From positions 118,176-182,175 of the forward strand of contig BDDD01003342.1 of NCBI GenBank assembly GCA_001972305.1: 64,000 nt of DNA. The letters are read 5' to 3'. Source of the stretch: Cephalotus follicularis. Lineage: Eukaryota > Streptophyta > Magnoliopsida > Oxalidales > Cephalotaceae. The notes below the pieces were generated by a model. That model worked only from the letters and a program-made list of their open reading frames with translations. It made no database searches and was not told the DNA's origin. The position numbers and the translations under genes were made by a program. Positions 58,430 through 64,000 of the stretch are shown here, piece after piece (position 1 is the first letter of the stretch; every line of letters starts with the position of its first letter).

Positions 58430-58795
58430 CGTCAACGCCTATATTATATACGTCAACGTTCTGGGTTTGAGCACAGGTTCTGGGCATTTCAAGATGATTC
58501 TCGTCGACGTGATGTTTTTTATCGTCGACGTGCTAGGGATTGCATATACGCGTCAACGCCTTTGTGAAAGACGTCAACGCCAAGAGGTGCAATTTCGGAC
58601 AGTGGATATAGAGGTTAACGTGAAACCTTCATAGCGTCAACATCAAACCGGAAGGCGTCAATGTCATGTTTAGATGTCAACGCGAATAAGTGCACTTTTC
58701 GGCCTACATCATTGGATGTTGATGCGGAGAACCATTGAAGTTAACGCACAATGACATAGACATCAACGCCATGCGTAAGCGTCGACGCCCAAACC
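58430..58795 (+). repeat. CGTCAACGCC / CGTCGACG array
   Basis: About sixteen variants of GGCGTCAACGCC, ATCGTCGACGTG and AGCGTCGACGCC, the same motif class as 3785-4160, about 250 bp upstream of the TATA box. Confidence 0.85.
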
Positions 58796-59047
58796 AGCAG
58801 ATCAGCTACAAAATCTAACTTTTTGTCTTTTTGTGAGTTAATTATCTTTATTTAGGGACACTTGTCAAGCAAGGGAGTGAAGACTTATGATATTTTGATA
58901 GAAAGGGGACATGTGTCATCTTTTGAATGGAAGGAAATCTATCACATGGGCAACTCAATGGACAAAGTCACATGGGTGACATCATCTTGGAGCAAGGTGG
59001 CATGGTGACTCACCCCATGCATGCTTGCTCTCCAAGTTTAGCATCCC

Positions 59048-59055
59048 TATAAATA
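59048..59055 (+). promoter_or_regulatory. TATA box of solo LTR 58043-61032
   Basis: TATAAATA in ATCCCTATAAATATATG. Confidence 0.55.
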
Positions 59056-59554
59056 TATGTTTAGTTTGGCATGAAAATGGTTGGTTTTTCTGAGGAGAAT
59101 TCGGTTAGGAGAAGAGAGAAAGGGATTAAATCAAGGTAAGCAAATTTCATACCCATTTTTATCAAAGTTCCTCTGTTTTACTTCCAAATTATGTAGCAAA
59201 TTGTTTTATTCATATCTTTCTTAATTCTTGATGAAATTTTGAATGGTTTAATGTTTTAGAAACTTCAAGATGTCTTCTTTAACTGATATGTTTTATTCTT
59301 TTCAAAATTCTATCGAATTCTTGATGAGAATCCATGTTTCATTTTACTGCTCATGTCTTATTTTCATATGGAACCAGCCACTTTAAAAATTCATAACGGA
59401 TTCGATTCTCAACCAATTTTTATGAACTTGAGCTTTCTGAATTCGTGAAGATGCCTAATTTAATGTTTATGTTTTAAGTTTTCTCCGAAAGTGTTTATTT
59501 CTATATGAAATTCAAGATTTAGAAATGTTATACAAAGCTATTTTATGAATGTTT

Positions 59555-59870
59555 TGAGTTAAATTACTCAAAGTGATGAAAATGCTTCATGAATTGTGAA
59601 AGGGAATGAAATGAATGTTTCTACATGAGAAACCAGTTTTAGAAATGTTGTAGGAAGGTGTTTTATAAATGTTTTATGAAATGATTCTATGAATGCATTC
59701 GAGTTAATTACTCAAATGAAGAGAAATGTTTTATGAATGCTTTGAGTTAATTACTCAAATAAAGAAAAATGTTTTATGAATGCTTTGAGTTAATTACTCA
59801 AATGAAGAGAAATTTTTTACGATGCTTTAAGCTGATCACTCAAAGTATTAAGAAATGTTTTATGAAATGA
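59555..59870 (+). repeat. TTTGAGTTAATTACTCAAA array
   Basis: About five units of roughly 55 bp, each with AAATGTTTTATGAATGC and a palindrome with TTTGAGT/ACTCAAA arms. It lies downstream of the TATA box. Confidence 0.85.
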
Positions 59871-61032
59871 TTTTATGAGAATGAACCACCCTTGGATTAT
59901 GATCCAAGGGGAATGAATCCAAGATGGATTAATGTTAATGGAGCGAAGAGTGCTCACGGATATGCATGTGTTGTAAGGATAGTAATCGGGGAATGCACAA
60001 TGCCCTGGTAAAGCGGTGTTGAAAGGGTTCATTAAGTTTTTATGAAATGTTCTGATTCATGTGATATGATCAGAAAAAGGAAATGAATGTGAAATGTTTT
60101 GGTTTTACAAAATATACCAGAAAATGATTTTAATGACGTTTTCAAGTATGGTTGGGTTATATACCAGAAAATGTATTATTTTATGAAATGTTCTGATTTT
60201 ATGAAAACTATCAGAAACAATGGATTTTAACAGTGAATTATTCTAGTCTTATAAAACTAGAAGATGATTTTCAATAATGTTTGAAAATGTATGATTGCAA
60301 ACGTTTTGATAAAGATTATCAAAAACAACGGATTTCAATGACGTTTTATGACTATGATCCTTACTGGCTATTTGAGCTCACTCCTTTCAATATCTTGTTT
60401 TCAAATGATTTTCCAGGAGATGTCGAACGTAAAAGTGCAAGCTTTAGAGGAAGTTCGTAAATGAAGTGTCGGAAAGGAAGTATGTTATGCTATGAAGTTT
60501 TGTGTTTAATGTCATGCGTTAATGTTTTCCGCCATGTAACGTTTTATGATAGACGGTGTATAGATGTCAAAGTAAGGAAATGAATGTTATAGGCTATGAT
60601 GTTTTCATGTAAGATGATGATATCAAAAGTTATTGAACATACTTGAGAGTATGAGAAGTTAATGGTAAAGGTGAGCAATGAATATGACTGTATTATGATG
60701 TAATAAGTTTATGTTTTCCGCTGTGTAATGTTATATGCTAAGTGATGTACGGATGTAAAATGTATTAGAAACGATCATGATAATGAGAATATGATGTTTT
60801 GAAATTTGGTGTTCAAGGATGTAAGCATATTGTGATCCTGTGAAGTTATTGAATATGATGTGATGTTTCTATTAAGTAATGATGTTAGGTTTTAAATCTA
60901 AGTTAAGATTAAATGGTTAATGGATCGTTAAATGATTAAACGATTTGATGGTTAATGGTTCACCCCACGTAACGCACCGATTCCTAGAGGCTCGTTTTGA
61001 GGTTAAAGCATACTCGGGTCGGGGACGTTACA

Positions 61033-61330
61033 ACAAGGTCCCCATCCAATGGCCAGCACCAATGAGGTTCTCGGCTGAGAAAAGGGATACATATAAATAT
61101 TGCCGATACCATCGTGACCACAGACACGACATGGAAGAGTGCAGGCAATTGAAGAATCATATTGAGGACTTGATTCGCAAAGGGGACCTTAGAAATTATT
61201 TGGATAGAGAGGCCCCTCAACAGAGAAGGGAGCGCAGAGAAAAAGCTCCACGGTAAGCCGAGGAGCAACAACAGCCGAGAGGCATAATACACACCATCTC
61301 TGGAGGAAGGTAACGAAGAGCGCCCGAGGA
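61033..61330 (+). pseudogene. Element C gag, zinc-knuckle-like tail
   Basis: Resumes the frame after the solo LTR: NKVPIQWPAPMRFSAEKRD, then [20 protein letters not shown] with the first Cys kept (it is lost in element B), and EDLIRKGDLRNYLDREAP. A stop follows KAPR at 61254; IIHTISGG is readable just after. It ends where the internal deletion begins. Confidence 0.85.
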
Positions 61331-61394
61331 AGTACTCCAAGGTAGCTCACTGTTAGGGACCGTGGGAGAAAGTCTTGAAAACTCGATACCATGA

Positions 61395-61545
61395 TGCCAT
61401 GACCAGACTACAGGGCAAAGGAAAGCTAGCCCCTACCTGGGAAAGACCTTGTAAGGTAAAAAGAATACTCTGACCTGGAACATTCAAACTCGAAACTCTA
61501 GGGGGCAAGGAGATTCTTAGAGCTTGGAATGAATACTTTCAGTGA
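61395..61545 (+). pseudogene. Element C integrase C-terminal end
   Basis: Reads LAPTWERPCKVKRIL, stop, PGTFKLETLGGKEILRAWN, matching the last 45 residues of element B integrase (LAPTWEGPYKIKRVL ... GGREIARAWN). Everything between gag and this point is deleted. Confidence 0.85.
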
Positions 61546-61884
61546 CCGATGCAAGTATGTATTCAAGTACCAAATGTATAAAATTCAAGGATATATCAAT
61601 AAAGTCAAATTTTTTCGGCAAAAACTGCTTGTTCAAGGTCATAGTTCCAAGTTTGCAAGGGACCGGAGGCCCAATATTCATTTCCTTAAACCTCTAAACA
61701 GCCACCAATCAACTCCCTTAATCAAGAAGCTTAAATACAGGCTTGTCCGACCTCGCTCCCAAGAGAGCAATCAGAGCAGGCCTAGATACAGAATCCAAGC
61801 TCTCCAAGTCTTATGAAGACACAAAACTCCTATGAGAGTAAAACAAATTCAAACTAAAGTCTCGAACAGACCAAGGTCTCGAAT

Positions 61885-62110
61885 CAACAAAGACTCCTTC
61901 CGAGGAGCACCAAAGACTCTTTCCGAGGAGCACTAAAAACTCCTTCCGAGGATCACCAAAGGCTCCTTCCTAGGAGCGCTAAAAACTCCTTCCGAGGAAC
62001 GCTAAAGAATTCTTCTGAGGAACTCCAAAGACTCCTTCCGAGGAGCGCTAAAGACTCCTTCCGAGGAACGCTAAAGACTCCCACCCGAGGAGCACCTACA
62101 AGTATACCTA
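61885..62110. repeat. Tandem array in the 3' UTR of element C
   Basis: About ten units of some 28 bp with CTCCTTCCGAGGAGCAC. Same place as the 14748-15062 array of element B but a different sequence; CTCC...GGAG arms are inverted. The flank 62160-62400 is homologous to B 14560-14740 on the opposite strand. Confidence 0.85.
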
Positions 62111-63133
62111 TAAAAGACTTCTAAGGAAGCAATAAGACTCCCAAAGGAGCAAACACAAGTCGTCAATTCCATGAGAATTAATCAAATCAAACCAACATCG
62201 TGTCTTGAGAGGCAAATCCATAAGAACTCGCAATGATCAAGTTCATCGGACCGAGCACTTTGAAACAAGTGTCCCTACGAGGACTGCAAGCTCAAACGAC
62301 CTAGTCTAAAATAGAACGAACTAGACGAGAACTTGCTCGACAAACCCGTAAGAACTTTTCCGAGCAGACCTTAAACTTAGTCTGCGAACACACAAGAACT
62401 CGCAAAGACTAAGTATGGTTGCCCAAGTACTTTTTAAACAAAGTGTTCTAAGGAGACTAGAAAGCATGGGTAATTAGGTTTGAAAATTGTAAGACCAAAA
62501 CATAAAGTCTGAAATAGACTAAGTCGAAATTCCTAAGGGAAATTGCAACGTTCACATGAAGTACAGGTCAAACTTTGTCACTTACTGTAGGAAGTCTAGA
62601 GGGGGGGTGAATAGACTTATAAAAATATACTAGCAATATTTCTAGAAACAATTTAAACACTATCACACAATTGCGGAAATATAAAGAGTGTAGGGTTGAG
62701 AGAGAATGCAAACAGATGTATAGTGGTTCGGCAAACCGCCTACGTCCACTCCCCAAGGCTTCCCCTTGAGTATTTCACTATGTATGCCCCAATCTGGGCT
62801 TGAAACTCCAACCGAGCTTCAACGACCTTCGCTCCAACCAAGCGAATACAAATTTGCTCCAACCGAGCAATACAAGAGACAACCTCTCTTGTTTATATGT
62901 GAAATAAAGTGTTTGAACGATTACAAATTCTCAAGGAATTTTTTTACAATTAGGCTCAATTCTCACAAAGCTCTTAGTGATAGAAAATGTAAAATGTAAA
63001 GGCTTTGTAATGAGTGTGATTGCTTTGATGTGATCTCTTTTGATGTTTAGAGTGCTTGGAATTGTACTTAAGATAGCTTGAATGAATATTCACTTTGAAT
63101 GCTTGATTACTTGTGCAAGAGCTCAACTTTGGC

Positions 63134-63140
63134 TTATATA
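63134..63140 (-). promoter_or_regulatory. TATA box of LTR 62557-63801
   Basis: TATATAA on the minus strand, about 40 bp downstream of the palindrome array. Confidence 0.5.
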
Positions 63141-63179
63141 CTTGTGCTTCCAACGGATCTATTTTTAAAGTTCTGGTAC

Positions 63180-63700
63180 AATCCAGTCGGCTGGATTCCT
63201 TGGGCAGCCAGCTGGATTTGATGGTGCGTATTTCAAATATAGTCGTTGGTGATGACAGTCGGCTGCTTCCTCTGGGCAGTCGGCTGGTGGAGCCTGGCAG
63301 TCGGCTGGTGCTCTGTTCCAGTCGGCTGGTTGAGTTAAAATTGGACTTACAGAAGCTACTGCCAAATGTTGCACAAATAGTGACAGTCGGCTAGATTTCT
63401 TGGCAGTCGACTGGTTGCCCCTGGCAGTCGACTGGTGCCCTGCTTCAGTCGGCTGGATGAGGTGTTGTGAAGATACAGAAGCTACTGCCTGAAATTGGCA
63501 CCCTTGGCTGTCGATTGGGCCTCCTTGGCAGTCGGCTGTCTTGGCCTGGCAGTCGACTGCTCCCCTGTGGCAGTTGGCTGGATCAAGTGTTCCTGCAGTT
63601 CCTGGAGTTTCTTGATGAACCAGTCGACTACTCATCCCATGGCAGTCGACTACTCATCCTTGGCAGTCGGCTGCCCAACCTTGGCAGTCGGCTGGATTGC
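63180..63700 (-). repeat. CAGTCGGCTGG array in the family S LTR, copy 3
   Basis: About twenty copies of GGCAGTCGGCTGG and GGCAGTCGACTGG with short spacers (CCTTGG, CCCTGT). The motif is that of elements F and G, not that of the other family S copies. The repetitive frames 63113-63394, 63165-63635 and 63467-63760 are translations of the array. Confidence 0.88.
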
Positions 63701-63801
63701 CCTGTACCTGTAGAAATAGCCTTTTGCACACTTTGGACACAAGATCAAGTGAGTATATGAAGTGATAGCTCGGAGAATTATGCATACAAGTAATATATGT
63801 T

Positions 63802-64000
63802 TGTTGTAGACAATTATGTCTCAATTCCTAGTTTTGATGATAACATTTTTGCCACTAATAAGTTTGTTTTGTGCAAGAGAAACAAAAACACAAAGCATAT
63901 AAAATCAACTGTAAACAGGCTGTCGACGCCTATGGAATTGTTAAACTTGAAGGAGGCGACGCCTATGAGATTGTTAAATTTGAAGCTGTTGACGCCTATG
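63802..64000 (+). mobile_element. LTR, copia type (family S, copy 4), cut by the window edge
   Basis: Starts TGTTGTAGACAATTATGTC and has TTTTGATGATAACATTTTTG. From 63920 it has three spaced copies of GTCGACGCCTATG (one as GGCGACGCCTATG, one as GTTGACGCCTATG), about 35 bp apart. Confidence 0.75.

Larger units (their letters stand above)
58043..61032 (+). mobile_element. Solo LTR, Ty3/gypsy type, 3.0 kb
   Basis: Starts TGTAATGACCAGAATTTTC and ends GGTCGGGGACGTTACA, the terminal pattern of the F and G LTRs. It is flanked by ATAAG (58038-58042) and ACAAG (61033-61037), a duplication with one later substitution. Element B confirms the empty site (EQDKVPIQW). It carries two different palindrome arrays and a TATAAATA at 59048. 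The small frames inside (58194-58487, 59817-60032) are not genes. Confidence 0.87.
55930..62556 (+). mobile_element. Element C: Tat-type Ty3/gypsy, internally deleted and truncated
   Basis: Plus-strand relative of A and B. It has a 5' LTR (55930-56442), a PBS, gag from 56497, a jump from the end of gag (about 61320) to the integrase C-terminus (61395-61545), and a 3' UTR tandem array. Protease, RT, both RNase H domains and most of integrase are absent. The 3.0-kb solo LTR at 58043-61032 splits gag. The 3' side is cut near 62557 by a minus-strand LTR, so the antisense gene and 3' LTR are not seen. Confidence 0.87.
62557..63801 (-). mobile_element. LTR, copia type (family S, copy 3), partial
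   Basis: Minus-strand LTR with GTGGACGTAGGCGG, CCGAACCACT and TCTATTCACCCCCCCTCTAG near its 3' end, as in the other family S copies. A TATA box TATATAA lies at 63140-63134. Its start is not seen, probably because a second LTR inserted at 63802. The left end is approximate (62557-62575). Confidence 0.7.

Noticed and set aside
63113-63760. Overlapping frames with SRLVE / AVDCQ-like repeats on both strands
   Set aside because: Both strands are open only because the CAGTCGGCTGG array lacks stops in several frames. It is LTR sequence.

Overview
The window is plant nuclear DNA, from an angiosperm and probably a eudicot, made almost entirely of LTR retrotransposons at different stages of decay. The host call rests on the element types: Tat/Retand-type and Athila-type Ty3/gypsy, a Tekay/Del-like chromovirus, and Ty1/copia elements with long LTRs. 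I found no intact host gene, no rRNA or tRNA gene and no prokaryotic feature. All coding regions carry stops, frameshifts, insertions or deletions, so nothing here looks autonomous today.

Layout. (1) 1-690: fragment of an Athila-like gag and unassigned DNA. (2) 690-8403: Tat-type element A on the minus strand, lacking its 3' end and split by two solo LTRs (3134-4270, target duplication CATTG; 5689-6666, GGTCC). (3) 8404-10397: AT-rich DNA without a recognisable gene. (4) 10398-21837: Tat-type element B on the minus strand, structurally complete, with two 565-bp LTRs, PBS, PPT and the 5-bp duplication CCTTT. Between pol and its 3' LTR it carries a spliced-looking gene on the opposite strand. 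(5) 21843-24621: a fold-back element, an LTR-like remnant and a possible decayed exon. (6) 24622-55431: a nested stack. Copia element D (minus, duplication CCTCT) has its 5' LTR split by copia element E (32687-50519) and by a 3.1-kb solo LTR, G (51083-54189, TGTGT). E in turn contains chromovirus F (37099-44075, GTTTG) and a copia-type solo LTR (45276-46565, GTATT). (7) 55432-64000: Tat-type element C on the plus strand, internally deleted and split by a 3.0-kb solo LTR (58043-61032), then cut by two further copia-type LTRs at the right edge.

The parts relate as a history of insertions. D landed first in coding-like DNA, E and G landed in D, and F and one solo LTR landed in E. Most guests have collapsed to solo LTRs, and the duplications let the order be read directly.

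The most unusual observation is regulatory. Nearly every element, whatever its lineage, carries an array of short palindromes. Many are built on a GTCGAC core (CCAGTCGACTGG, AAGCGTCGACGCTT, TGAGTCGACTCA) and several arrays lie just upstream of the LTR TATA box. LTRs of one family carry different palindromes, while LTRs of unrelated families carry the same one. This looks like exchange or convergence of a promoter-proximal module between retrotransposon lineages.
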